From: Amphiplicatus sp046296195
GTDB taxonomy: Bacteria > Pseudomonadota > Alphaproteobacteria > Caulobacterales > Parvularculaceae
Direction: 5' to 3'
DNA: 64,000 nt
Assembly: GCA_046296195.1 (NCBI GenBank)
Contig: JBKBLR010000010.1
Location: 1-64,000 of the forward strand
Positions 51,113 to 60,015 of the stretch are shown piece by piece (within the stretch, counting starts at the first letter, position 1; the number at the start of each line of letters is the position of its first letter). A program made the translations under genes and the position numbers. The notes below the pieces were generated by a model. That model searched no databases. It had not been told where the DNA came from and saw nothing but the letters and a program-made list of their open reading frames with translations.

Positions 51113-52363
51113 ATGGCCTCTGAAGCGCTTGCCGCCCCGCGCGCCTGCCTGATCAGCGCGCCGCTCGAGGACCTCGACCCGAGCCGCTCGGATTATTTCC
51201 AGACCGGCGCCCACCACGCGATCTTCAAACGCCTGCGTGACGAGGCGCCCATCCATTATTCGAAGACGGGGCCGACAGGACCCTTCTGGTCGGTGACGCG
51301 GCACGAGGACATCGTCGCTGTCGACACCAATCATGTAGATTTCTCTTCCGAAGGCGACATCGTCGTCGGCGACCAGTCGCCCGAGTTCCATCCGACGATG
51401 TTCATCGCCAAGGACCCGCCCGTCCACGACATCCAGAGGAAGGCCGCACAGCCTGCGGTGGCGCCGCAGCGGCTTTCAGAGCTTGAAGCGTTGATGCGCG
51501 CGCGCGTCGGCGCCGTTCTTGACGGCCTGCCGGTCGGCGAGGAGTTCGACTGGGTCGATCGCGTGTCGATCGAGCTGACGACGCAGATGCTGGCGACCCT
51601 CTTTGACTTCCCGTGGGAGGACCGGCGGCTGCTCCCCTTCTGGTCGGACGTGTCGACGTCGAGCGAACTTGTCGGCAACTACTCATTGCCGTTCGAGGAA
51701 CGGCGGCGCATCCTCGCCGAAGAATGCCTTCCCTATTTCCAGCGGCTGTGGATGGAGCGCGCCTCTGCGCCGCCGAAATTCGACTTCATCTCGCTGATGG
51801 CGCATGATCCTGGAACCGCCCGGATGATCGAGGATCCGATCGACTTCCTCGGCAACCTCATGCTCCTTATTGTCGGCGGCAACGACACCACAAGGAATTC
51901 GATGTCGGGCGGCGTCTATGCGCTCAATCTCCACCCGGACGAATTCCGAAAGCTGAAAGCCGATCCGTCGCTGACCCCCAACATGGTCTCGGAGATCATC
52001 CGCTGGCAGACGCCGCTCGCCCATATGCGAAGGACGGCGCTGCGCGACGTCGAGTTTCGCGGCGCGAAGATCGCCAAGGGCGACCGGGTGGTCATGTGGT
52101 ACGTTTCCGGCAATCGCGACGAGCGCGTGTTCGATGAGCCCGACCGCCTCATCATCGACCGCGAGAACGCGCGCCGGCATGTCGCCTTCGGCTTCGGCAT
52201 TCACCGCTGCATGGGCAACCGCGTCGCCGAGATGCAGCTCAGAATCCTTTGGGAAGAGATCCTGAAGCGGTTTTCATGGGTCGAGGTGACGGGCGAGCCC
52301 AAGCTCGTTCAGTCAAATTTTGTTCTCGGTTATGAGCGGCTTCCCGTCCGCCTCCACGCCTGA
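51113..52363 (+). CDS. Cytochrome P450, CYP153-type alkane hydroxylase
   Basis: A 416-residue soluble P450. The heme-thiolate loop is FGFGIHRCMGNRVAEMQLR, with I-helix GGNDTTRNSMSGG, ETLR-equivalent SEIIRWQTPLAHMRRTAL and VMWYVSGNRD. These stretches match CYP153 family members that hydroxylate the terminal carbon of medium-chain alkanes. The ferredoxin and ferredoxin reductase partners are not adjacent. The alkane or fatty-acid role is inferred from family. Confidence 0.92.
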   Translation: MASEALAAPRACLISAPLEDLDPSRSDYFQTGAHHAIFKRLRDEAPIHYSKTGPTGPFWSVTRHEDIVAVDTNHVDFSSEGDIVVGDQSPEFHPTMFIAKDPPVHDIQRKAAQPAVAPQRLSELEALMRARVGAVLDGLPVGEEFDWVDRVSIELTTQMLATLFDFPWEDRRLLPFWSDVSTSSELVGNYSLPFEERRRILAEECLPYFQRLWMERASAPPKFDFISLMAHDPGTARMIEDPIDFLGNLMLLIVGGNDTTRNSMSGGVYALNLHPDEFRKLKADPSLTPNMVSEIIRWQTPLAHMRRTALRDVEFRGAKIAKGDRVVMWYVSGNRDERVFDEPDRLIIDRENARRHVAFGFGIHRCMGNRVAEMQLRILWEEILKRFSWVEVTGEPKLVQSNFVLGYERLPVRLHA

Positions 52364-52403
52364 CCGGCCTTGAAAACGCCCCCGATCCGCCGCAGGAAAC
52401 AGC

Positions 52404-52646
52404 ATGGCCAAGAAACCTGACCTCGACGGCGTCTCCTTCGAAAAGGCGCTCGCCGAACTCGAAGAGATCGTCAGAAAGCTCGAATCCGGCTCGGTGGAGC
52501 TTGAGGAATCGATCGCGCTTTACGAGCGCGGCGCCGCCCTCAAGGCCCATTGCGAGGCGAAGCTGAAATCGGCGCAGGAACGGATCGAAAAGATCGTCGT
52601 TTCCGGCGACGGCAAGCCGAAGGCCGAACCGGCGAGCTTCGACTGA
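52404..52646 (+). CDS. xseB: Exodeoxyribonuclease VII small subunit
   Basis: 80 residues with the family pattern SFEKALAELEEIVRKLESGSVELEESIALYERG. It pairs with XseA to degrade single-stranded DNA in both directions. It begins 41 bases after the P450 gene. Confidence 0.95.
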   Translation: MAKKPDLDGVSFEKALAELEEIVRKLESGSVELEESIALYERGAALKAHCEAKLKSAQERIEKIVVSGDGKPKAEPASFD

Positions 52647-52688
52647 TCCGCTTTTCGCTCCGCATACGGACGAGCCCAAGCGCAGTTC

Positions 52689-52728
52689 CGTCAAGAAAAG
52701 TTCATCAGCGCTTCATCGATCTTTCACG
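52689..52728 (+). promoter_or_regulatory. Pho-box-like direct repeats upstream of the TonB receptor
   Basis: TCA occurs at 52691, 52702, 52713 and 52724, each exactly 11 bases apart, within repeats CGTCAAG, GTTCATC, CTTCATC and TTTCACG. The 11-base direct-repeat spacing is that of PhoB boxes (CTGTCAT-type units). The element lies about 90 bases before the receptor start. The gene after the receptor encodes a PhoD-type phosphatase, which fits Pho control. Confidence 0.7.
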
Positions 52729-52818
52729 GCCCGCGCTTACGCGGCTCCCCGTCCGAGACGAGGATCGTGGGGAGATCCCGAAGTCTGCGGGCTTTGCTGG
52801 GGTCTTGTGGAGAAAATC

Positions 52819-55170
52819 ATGAAATCGGTCTTGATGACCGGCGCCGCCGCGCTGTCGCTGTCAATCTACGCCTCTGACGTCGTATGGGCCCATGAAGCGA
52901 GCCGATCGGGGTCGGCGGCCGCCATCGATGAAATCCTTGTGATCGGCCGCGGCGAAACGCGGCAGACGCAGTCGATCGTCGTCGAAGACACCTTCCGTCT
53001 TCCCCCGGGCGCAAGCCCCATTCGCCTGATCGAAAGGCTGCCTGGCGTCGCCGTATCCGGGGGAGACGCGTTTGGCGCCTATGAGTGGGCCGTCCGCATC
53101 AATATTCGCGGCTTTGCGCAGCAGCAGCTCGGTTTTACGCTGGACGGCGTCCCGCTCGGCGACATGTCATACGGCAACCATAACGGTCTGCATATTTCCC
53201 GCGCCATCATCGGGGAAGACCTTGGCCGTGCGGAGCTTGCGCAAGGGTCCGGCGCGCTCGACGTCGCCGCGTCGAACAATCTCGGCGGCGCGCTGAAATT
53301 CTTCAGCCGCGATCCGTCGGAGTCGTTCGGGATCAGACTCGCCGGCACCTATGGCGCTGATAACGCCTGGCGCGGCTACGCCAGCGTCGACACCGGCGAA
53401 TGGGGTCAGCTCGGCACGCGGCTTTACGGCAGCTACGCCTACGGCACGACGGACAAGTGGAAGGGCGAAGGCGAGCAAAACCTTGAAGCGTTCGCGTTCA
53501 AATTCGTGCAGCCGATCGGCGCGGCGCAGCTTTCCGCCTATTACAGCCAGTCCGATCGCCGCGAGCAGGATTATCAGGACCTCTCGCTCGAGATGATCTC
53601 TCGCCTCGGCTATGACTGGGACAATTTCGGCCGCTCGAATTACGCGCTCGCCGTCAATGTCGCCGATATCGCGCACAACAGGGGCGATACGGGCGTCGCG
53701 CCGACCAATCCGGCCGCGGGGACGACCTATCCTGCGCCTATCGCCAGCGTCGACGACGCTTATTTTGACGCCTCGGGCCTGCGCAAGGACAAGCTGGGCT
53801 ACGCCAAATTCGAGCTCCCGCTCGGCGAAATCGCCAAGGTCGCCGTGCAAGGCTATTTCCACGACAATGGCGGTCAGGGACTTTGGGGCACGCCCTATCG
53901 CGCGTCGCCGAACGCCTACACGCCGGGCGCGACGGTCGCCGACGCGCCGTTGTCGCTCCGGACGACGGAGTACGACATCTTCCGCAACGGCGTCGTCGCC
54001 TCGCTCGGCCTGACGCTTGGCGGACACGAGATCAGCGGCGGCGTGTGGATCGAGGAAAACGACTTCAAGCTCGCGCGCCGTTTCTATGCGCTCGATCGGG
54101 CCGCGCCGAACCGCAACTTCCATGAGTTCCAGACCGACCCCTTCTTCACCCAGTTCGCCTATACGTTCGACACCGAGACTTTCGTCTTCTACGTTCAGGA
54201 CGTCTGGCAAATCACCGACCGGTTGAAGCTGTCCGCCGGCTTCAAGAATCTCGACGTCAAAAACGAGATACGGACGACGGCGATCAACAACGCCCCGCCG
54301 GTCATTGGCGCGGACTCCAATGTCCGCGGCGTCATCGAGACGGACAAGAATTTCCTGCCGCAGGCGGGCGTCAATTACGCGCTCTCCGACGCGACGGAGA
54401 TCTTCGCATCCTATTCAAAGAACGCCGCGGCCTTTGTCTCCTCGCCCTTCGGCGCGACGCCTTTCAGCGCCCGCAGCCAGGCGGCCTTCGACTTCGTCCG
54501 CGACAATATTGAACCCGAAACATCGCAGACCTTCGAAGCCGGTCTGCGGACGACCGGACCGCGCTACCAGCTCGGCATCGCGGCCTATTACGTGAAGTTC
54601 GACGACCGTCTTCTGGCCGTGGCGCAGGGCCCAGGCATCGTCGGCAACGCCGCGCTTCTGTCAAACGTCGGCGGCGTTCGCACTTTCGGCGCCGAGTTCA
54701 TCGGCGCCTACCAGTTCACCGACGCGATCTCGGTGATCGGGACTTATTCCTACAACAACTCCGAATACACGGACGACGTCGTGAACGCTTCCGGCGCCGT
54801 CGTCGCCGCCACCGACGGGGCGACGGTCGTCAACACGCCCAAGCACATCATGAACGTCGACGCGGTCTACGACGACGGCACGCTGTTCGGGTCGATCGGC
54901 GCGAATTATCTCAGCGACCGCTATTTCACCTACACCAACAATGGCGGCCGCGTCGACGGACGCCTGATCGTCGACGCATCGCTCGGCTATCGCCTCAACA
55001 CGGGCGGCGTGTTTGACGGCCTCGAGGCGCAGGTCAACGTCACGAACCTGTTCGACAAGAACTATGTCGGCACGCTCGGCACGAACGGCTTCGTCAACGC
55101 CGGCGACGCCCAGACCCTCATCGCCGGCGCGCCGCGCCAGTGGTTCATCACGCTGCGCAAGTCGTTCTAA
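52819..55170 (+). CDS. TonB-dependent outer membrane receptor
   Basis: 783 residues. A signal peptide (about 1-30) is followed by a short extension, a plug domain (about 35-150, LIERLPGVAVSGGDAFGAYEWAVRINIRGF and LDGVPLGDMSYG) and a 22-stranded barrel ending NLFDKNYVGTLGTNGFVNAGD and FITLRKSF. The TonB-box-like start is DEILVIG. Ligand unknown; a phosphate-containing or phosphonate-bearing compound is suggested by the PhoD neighbour and Pho box. ATG 52819 has GGAG six bases upstream; a GTG at 52807 is the alternative. Confidence 0.94.
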   Translation: MKSVLMTGAAALSLSIYASDVVWAHEASRSGSAAAIDEILVIGRGETRQTQSIVVEDTFRLPPGASPIRLIERLPGVAVSGGDAFGAYEWAVRINIRGFAQQQLGFTLDGVPLGDMSYGNHNGLHISRAIIGEDLGRAELAQGSGALDVAASNNLGGALKFFSRDPSESFGIRLAGTYGADNAWRGYASVDTGEWGQLGTRLYGSYAYGTTDKWKGEGEQNLEAFAFKFVQPIGAAQLSAYYSQSDRREQDYQDLSLEMISRLGYDWDNFGRSNYALAVNVADIAHNRGDTGVAPTNPAAGTTYPAPIASVDDAYFDASGLRKDKLGYAKFELPLGEIAKVAVQGYFHDNGGQGLWGTPYRASPNAYTPGATVADAPLSLRTTEYDIFRNGVVASLGLTLGGHEISGGVWIEENDFKLARRFYALDRAAPNRNFHEFQTDPFFTQFAYTFDTETFVFYVQDVWQITDRLKLSAGFKNLDVKNEIRTTAINNAPPVIGADSNVRGVIETDKNFLPQAGVNYALSDATEIFASYSKNAAAFVSSPFGATPFSARSQAAFDFVRDNIEPETSQTFEAGLRTTGPRYQLGIAAYYVKFDDRLLAVAQGPGIVGNAALLSNVGGVRTFGAEFIGAYQFTDAISVIGTYSYNNSEYTDDVVNASGAVVAATDGATVVNTPKHIMNVDAVYDDGTLFGSIGANYLSDRYFTYTNNGGRVDGRLIVDASLGYRLNTGGVFDGLEAQVNVTNLFDKNYVGTLGTNGFVNAGDAQTLIAGAPRQWFITLRKSF

Positions 55171-55185
55171 CGTTCCCTCCAGACT

Positions 55186-55219
55186 GCGGCCGGGCGGGAA
55201 TCCGTCCGGCCGCTTTTTT
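55186..55219 (+). terminator. Intrinsic terminator after the receptor gene
   Basis: GCGGCCGG (55186-55193) and CCGGCCGC (55206-55213) with a further G/C- and G-T-paired inner part, followed by six T residues (55214-55219). It lies between receptor and phosphatase genes and may reduce readthrough to the latter. Confidence 0.85.
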
Positions 55220-55238
55220 GTTTGAAAGAAGAGTGTCC

Positions 55239-56375
55239 ATGGCTGACGACGACCACAAGGCCGGCGGCGTGATTTCCCGCCGCGACGCGGTTCTTGCAGG
55301 CGCGGCGATCGCCGCGGCGGGCGTCGCCCCGGCATCGGCGGGGCGTCTGCGGGCCGCCGACGTTGAGAGCGGAAAGCTGCTGACCCGTATCGCGTTCGGG
55401 TCCTGCGCGAAGGAGGAAAAGGACCAGCCGATCTGGGACGCCGTGCTCGCGGCCAGGCCCGATGTCTTCATCTTCCTCGGCGACAACATCTACGCCGACA
55501 CGCGCGACCCCGGCGTGATGGCGGCGAAATACGCCAAACTGGCCGCCAAGCCGGGCTTTCAGAAATTGAAGGAGTCAACGCCCATTCTCGCGATCTGGGA
55601 CGATCACGATTACGGGGAGGACGACGCCGGGGCCGACTATCCGATGAAGGAAGAAAGCCGCCGCCAGTTCTGCGACTTCTGGGGCGAGAGCGCGTCGAGC
55701 CCGCGCCGCACGCGCGACGGCGTTTACGCTTCTTATGTCTTCGGTCCGGCGGGCCGGCGGGTGCAGATCATCCTGCCGGACCTGCGCTGGAACCGCACGC
55801 CGATCCGAACGCTCGACCTCGGCGGCAAGGTCTATGACGACTGGGCGCGCGAGCTCGCCGCCAAGGGGCTTGACGTCCCAGGTCCCTACGATCGGATTGC
55901 GGATGCCGCCGCGACGATGATCGGCGATCGTCAATGGCGCTGGATTGAAGACCAGCTCGCTGCGCCGGCCGATATCCGGATCCTCGGATCGAGCCTTCAG
56001 GTGATCGCCGATTTTCCGGGATGGGAAGGCTGGATCAATTATGCGACGGATCACCAGCGCCTGTTTGACGTGACCCGCCGGCGGCGGGCGAACGGTCTCG
56101 TCTGCATCAGCGGCGACACCCATTACGGCGAGATCTCGATGCTTGATGTGAATACGCCCTACCCGATCTGGGACCTCACCTCGTCTGGCCTCACCGAAGT
56201 CTGGCCCGTCACCCCGCCCAATGCGCGGCGGATCGGTTCGGTCTGGCGCGACCGGAATTTCGGCCTAATCGACATCGACTGGCGAGGGCGGTCGCTGACC
56301 CTCGCCGTCCATGGCGAGGATGGCGCCCGTCGGCTCTCACAGGACGTCGATTTGCGGTCGTTGCGCGTGTCCTAG
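55239..56375 (+). CDS. phoD: Alkaline phosphatase D family phosphodiesterase/phosphatase
   Basis: 378 residues. The N-terminal SRRDAVLAGAAIAAAG is Tat-like, so it is probably exported folded. Domain features: RIAFGSCAKEE, FLGDNIYADT, IWDDHDYGEDD, ISGDTHYGEIS, typical of PhoD-like metallophosphatases needing Fe and Ca. It would release phosphate from esters or diesters in the periplasm. The ATG at 55239 begins the signal peptide. It follows the TonB receptor after a terminator. Confidence 0.93.
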   Translation: MADDDHKAGGVISRRDAVLAGAAIAAAGVAPASAGRLRAADVESGKLLTRIAFGSCAKEEKDQPIWDAVLAARPDVFIFLGDNIYADTRDPGVMAAKYAKLAAKPGFQKLKESTPILAIWDDHDYGEDDAGADYPMKEESRRQFCDFWGESASSPRRTRDGVYASYVFGPAGRRVQIILPDLRWNRTPIRTLDLGGKVYDDWARELAAKGLDVPGPYDRIADAAATMIGDRQWRWIEDQLAAPADIRILGSSLQVIADFPGWEGWINYATDHQRLFDVTRRRRANGLVCISGDTHYGEISMLDVNTPYPIWDLTSSGLTEVWPVTPPNARRIGSVWRDRNFGLIDIDWRGRSLTLAVHGEDGARRLSQDVDLRSLRVS

Positions 56376-56396
56376 CGGCCGCGCGCGCCTCAAAAG

Positions 56397-56433
56397 CACC
56401 CCTTTTGGGGCCATTTGGGGCCCCCGAGGGGTG
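56397..56433. repeat. Imperfect long hairpin between phoD and dxs
   Basis: CACCCC (56397-56402) and GGGGTG (56428-56433) enclose further GGGGCC/GGCCCC complementarity. No T-run follows, so it may be a Rho-type terminator or an untranslated leader element of dxs; nothing more can be said. Confidence 0.35.
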
Positions 56434-56514
56434 GCATTCCGCACCGCAGCGCGTAAGAAGGCGGACCGGCCGTCGGCGCCGCCCGGCTGGGCTGAATTCG
56501 GAAGGGGATCGCAC

Positions 56515-58428
56515 ATGGCCGTCGAAACGCCGCTCCTTGACCTAGTGAAGGTCCCGGCGGACCTCCGCAAGCTTCCCAAGAACCAGCTCCGCCAGTTCGC
56601 GGACGAGCTTCGGGCGGAAGTCATCGACGCCGTTTCCGTCACCGGCGGCCATCTCGGCTCCGGCCTTGGAGTCGTCGAGCTGACCGTAGCGATCCATTAC
56701 GTCTTCAACACCCCCGACGATCGCCTCGTCTGGGACGTCGGCCACCAGTGCTATCCGCACAAGGTCATCACCGGGCGGCGCGACCGCATCCGCACATTGC
56801 GTCAGGGCGGCGGTCTGTCCGGTTTCACCAAGCGGTCCGAGAGCGAATATGATCCGTTCGGCGCCGCGCACGCCGCGACCTCGATTTCGGCGGCGCTCGG
56901 CTTTGCGCGCGCCCGCGACCATCTCGGCAAGAAGAACCACGCGATCGCCGTCATCGGCGACGGGTCGATGTCGGCGGGCATGGCCTATGAGGGTCTCAAC
57001 AACGCCGGCTCGCTGGGGACGAAGCTCGTCGTCATCCTCAACGACAACGACATGTCGATCGCGCCGCCGGTCGGCGCGATGAGCGCCTATCTCGCCCGCG
57101 CCGCTTCGGGCAAGGTTTACCAGAACGTCCGCCGCATTTCGAAGCAGGTGCTGAAGCGCCTGCCCGGCCCGTTGTTCGAGAAACTCGCGCGCGCTGAGGA
57201 ATATGGCCGCGGCATGGTGACGGGCGGCACGCTCTTCGAAGAACTCGGCTTCTACTATGTCGGCCCCATCGACGGCCACAACATGGACCACCTGATCCCG
57301 GTGCTCGAAAACGTCCGCGACATGGAGGACGGGCCGGTGCTCGTCCATGTCGTGACGCAGAAGGGCAAAGGTTACGCGCCCGCAGAGGCCGCCGCCGACA
57401 AGGGCCACGGCGTCGTCAAGTTCGACGTCGTTTCCGGCAAGCAGCACAAGGCGGCGTCGAACGCGCCCGCCTATCAGAAGGTCTTCGCACAGGCGCTCAT
57501 CAAGGAAGCCGAGAAGGACCCGAAAATCGTCGGCATCACCGCGGCGATGCCTTCCGGCACCTCGCTCGACCTCTTCGCGCAGGCTTTCCCCGACCGCTGC
57601 TATGACGTCGGCATCGCCGAGCAGCATGCGGTGACCTTCGCCGGCGGGCTCGCCGCCGACGGCATGAAGCCGTTCTGCGCCATCTATTCGACCTTCCTGC
57701 AGCGCGCTTACGACTCGGTCGTGCACGATATCGACCTGCAGAAGCTGCCCGTGCGCTTTCCGATGGACCGCGCCGGCCTCGTTGGCGCCGACGGCGCGAC
57801 GCATGCGGGCTCGTTCGACATCGCCTATCTCGGCTGCCTGCCGAACATGGTGATCATGGCGTGTTCGGACGAGGCCGAGCTCGTGCACATGACGGCGACG
57901 GCCGCCGCCTATGACGAGGGCCCGATCGCCTACCGCTATCCGCGCGGCGAGGGCGTCGGCGTCGACCTGCCGCAGGTCGGCAAGGTCTTGGAGATCGGCA
58001 AGGGCAGGATCGTCCGTGAAGGAACGAGGGTCGCCATCCTATCGCTCGGCACCCGCCTCGCCGAAGCGATGAAGGCGGCGGATGCGCTCGAGACGCTCGG
58101 CCTTTCCGCGACCGTCGCTGACGCACGCTTCGCCAAGCCGCTCGACCACGACCTCATCCGCCAGCTTGTCCGGCATCACGAGGCGCTCATCACCATCGAG
58201 GAAGGCTCGCGCGGCGGCTTCGGCGCGTTCGTCCTCCACTTCCTGTCGGATCAGGGCCTCACCGACAACGGCCTCAAGGTGCGGACGATGACGCTGCCCG
58301 ACATCTACCAGGACCAGGACACCCCGGCGAAAATGTATGACGAGGCGCGGTTGAACGCCCCGCATATCGTCGAGACCGCCATGCGTGCGCTCGGCCGCTC
58401 GGCGGAGATCATCAAGCTCCGGGGCTGA
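56515..58428 (+). CDS. dxs: 1-deoxy-D-xylulose-5-phosphate synthase
   Basis: 637-residue thiamine-diphosphate enzyme joining pyruvate and glyceraldehyde 3-phosphate, the first step of the MEP isoprenoid pathway. The ThDP motif is GDGSMSAGMAYEGLNNAG, VGHQCYPHKVITGR has the catalytic His, and DVGIAEQHAVTFAGGLA and DRAGLVGADGATHAG are transketolase-type. ATG 56515 has AAGGGG upstream. In relatives ispA lies between xseB and dxs; here it is absent. Confidence 0.97.
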   Translation: MAVETPLLDLVKVPADLRKLPKNQLRQFADELRAEVIDAVSVTGGHLGSGLGVVELTVAIHYVFNTPDDRLVWDVGHQCYPHKVITGRRDRIRTLRQGGGLSGFTKRSESEYDPFGAAHAATSISAALGFARARDHLGKKNHAIAVIGDGSMSAGMAYEGLNNAGSLGTKLVVILNDNDMSIAPPVGAMSAYLARAASGKVYQNVRRISKQVLKRLPGPLFEKLARAEEYGRGMVTGGTLFEELGFYYVGPIDGHNMDHLIPVLENVRDMEDGPVLVHVVTQKGKGYAPAEAAADKGHGVVKFDVVSGKQHKAASNAPAYQKVFAQALIKEAEKDPKIVGITAAMPSGTSLDLFAQAFPDRCYDVGIAEQHAVTFAGGLAADGMKPFCAIYSTFLQRAYDSVVHDIDLQKLPVRFPMDRAGLVGADGATHAGSFDIAYLGCLPNMVIMACSDEAELVHMTATAAAYDEGPIAYRYPRGEGVGVDLPQVGKVLEIGKGRIVREGTRVAILSLGTRLAEAMKAADALETLGLSATVADARFAKPLDHDLIRQLVRHHEALITIEEGSRGGFGAFVLHFLSDQGLTDNGLKVRTMTLPDIYQDQDTPAKMYDEARLNAPHIVETAMRALGRSAEIIKLRG

Positions 58429-58591
58429 CGGGTCGTCCGGCTGATTGATCGGCGGCCCTTGCCCGTCGGTTGGCGCGGGGCGCGCAATATTGTCCGCGGT
58501 TGCGCGCGAACGTTGCGACAATCAACAAACTGATCGGGCGCCTTGTTTCCGAATCAAGGGGCGGTGCTCACGGGGGAGCCTGGGCTCGCGT

Positions 58592-59854
58592 TCAACGCCG
58601 CGCGAGGATCCTGCCGCCGTCCGGCGTCGTCAGGATGAGCGCCCCGGTCGGATCGATCGAGAAGCCCGAAACCTTCGCCAGCGTGTCGAAGAATTTGCGT
58701 TCCTGATCCATGAGCGCCGGAGCGCAGGCCATCAGCGTCGCGGCGGCTCGAGAGATGGCAAGGCCTTCGCCGGTGAGCGTGTAGCTGGCGCCATATCGGT
58801 TGCAGGAACTCGATCCTGAAACGCGCCCTTCATCATCGAAGAGAAGGCTGGCGTGCGAATCGTCAATGACGCCGCCGCCATTGATATCCTCGACCACCCA
58901 TTCGCCGCCGACGAGCAGCGATTTCGGCTCGCCGCCGCAGCCGCGGAGAGTTTTTCCGGCGTGCATCACCGTGACCGCCGCCGGATGCGGCATGCCCGTC
59001 GCGTCATCGGCGCAGATCTTTTCCTCCCAGGTGATGGAAAGATCTTTGGCGCGCCACGTCTTGACGGCGCCCTTGACGGATTTCGAGGCCTTGGCCTCGA
59101 CTCGCGTTTGTCCGTAGTCGGATATCAGGACGACAATGTCACCGGCGATCTCGAGGTTCCAGCCCGGCTCGTTGCCGCGCGCCTCCAGGACGGACATCGT
59201 CGATTCTCCGCCTGCTTTCTTGCAGCCGCCGATCATCTCGCCGCGCACCGAGGCAGTCGCCTCCTCGCCCTTCGACCAGAACCAGGTCGTGGGATCGCTC
59301 TCCGCTTCGTATTTGGCGCCTGAGGCGGCCGGCGCCTCCTTCAGCGCGAAGTCTTCGCCGCCGACGCGCATCGTCATTTTCTCATCGATGACGCCGATCA
59401 AGACTGGCGCGACGGCGCACCGGTACTCAGTCGCAAAGGCGATCGGCGTCCATGGATAGAGCGCCAGCGCGCCCAAGGATACGGCGCCGGTCGCCGCTTT
59501 GACCCCCTGAGGATCGCTCGCCCAAACGGGCGCGCCGCCGATCAGGATGCCGCCGCGGACTTCAGGCGCCGAAGCGGCTGCGAGCGCTTCGCGGCTCACC
59601 GTCAGGTCAAACGGGATCGGGACCTGACGGCCGTTGAGCTCCATGCGCCATTCGGCGATCGGCGCGCTCGTCGAACCGGCCTCGCGCAGCTCGATCACGG
59701 CGACGGCGTCCTCCGGCAGCGCAATCCGTTGCCGATAGGTGAGTTCGCCTTTGATGACGACGTCTGCGGTTACCGGCTTCTCACCCCCGAACAGGGCGCA
59801 GGCCGACACCGCCAAAGCGCCGGCGACCGAAGCAGGTTTTCGGAACAATTGCAC
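58592..59854 (-). CDS. Multidomain lipoprotein with YbaY-like, MliC-like and META domains
   Basis: 420 residues with a lipobox ALAVSAC (Cys19). A YbaY-like beta domain (VVIKGELTYRQRIALPEDAVAVIEL) is followed by a region with FATEYRCA and VRGEMIGGCKKAGG, a COG3650-like EARGNEPGWNLEI, and a C-terminal META/HslJ domain (GGGVIDDSHASLLFDDEGRVSGSSSCNRY). These are extracytoplasmic stress or lysozyme-inhibitor folds. GTG 59854 has GGGAGG five bases upstream and begins the signal peptide, so I prefer it to the upstream in-frame ATG. Confidence 0.85.
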   Translation of the reverse strand: MQLFRKPASVAGALAVSACALFGGEKPVTADVVIKGELTYRQRIALPEDAVAVIELREAGSTSAPIAEWRMELNGRQVPIPFDLTVSREALAAASAPEVRGGILIGGAPVWASDPQGVKAATGAVSLGALALYPWTPIAFATEYRCAVAPVLIGVIDEKMTMRVGGEDFALKEAPAASGAKYEAESDPTTWFWSKGEEATASVRGEMIGGCKKAGGESTMSVLEARGNEPGWNLEIAGDIVVLISDYGQTRVEAKASKSVKGAVKTWRAKDLSITWEEKICADDATGMPHPAAVTVMHAGKTLRGCGGEPKSLLVGGEWVVEDINGGGVIDDSHASLLFDDEGRVSGSSSCNRYGASYTLTGEGLAISRAAATLMACAPALMDQERKFFDTLAKVSGFSIDPTGALILTTPDGGRILARR

Positions 59855-60015
59855 CTGCGCCTCCCTGGAATGCCGCCGCCGTTCCAAAAGCTCATCGCAG
59901 CGAATGACGAACACATCGTCATTTCAACACGCCGATGTCGCGGCGAGATTAGGGCGGCTTTTGTCTTCTTGAGGTTGATCTCAGGAAAGCCTTGCAATTG
60001 TCAATCACCGATAAT

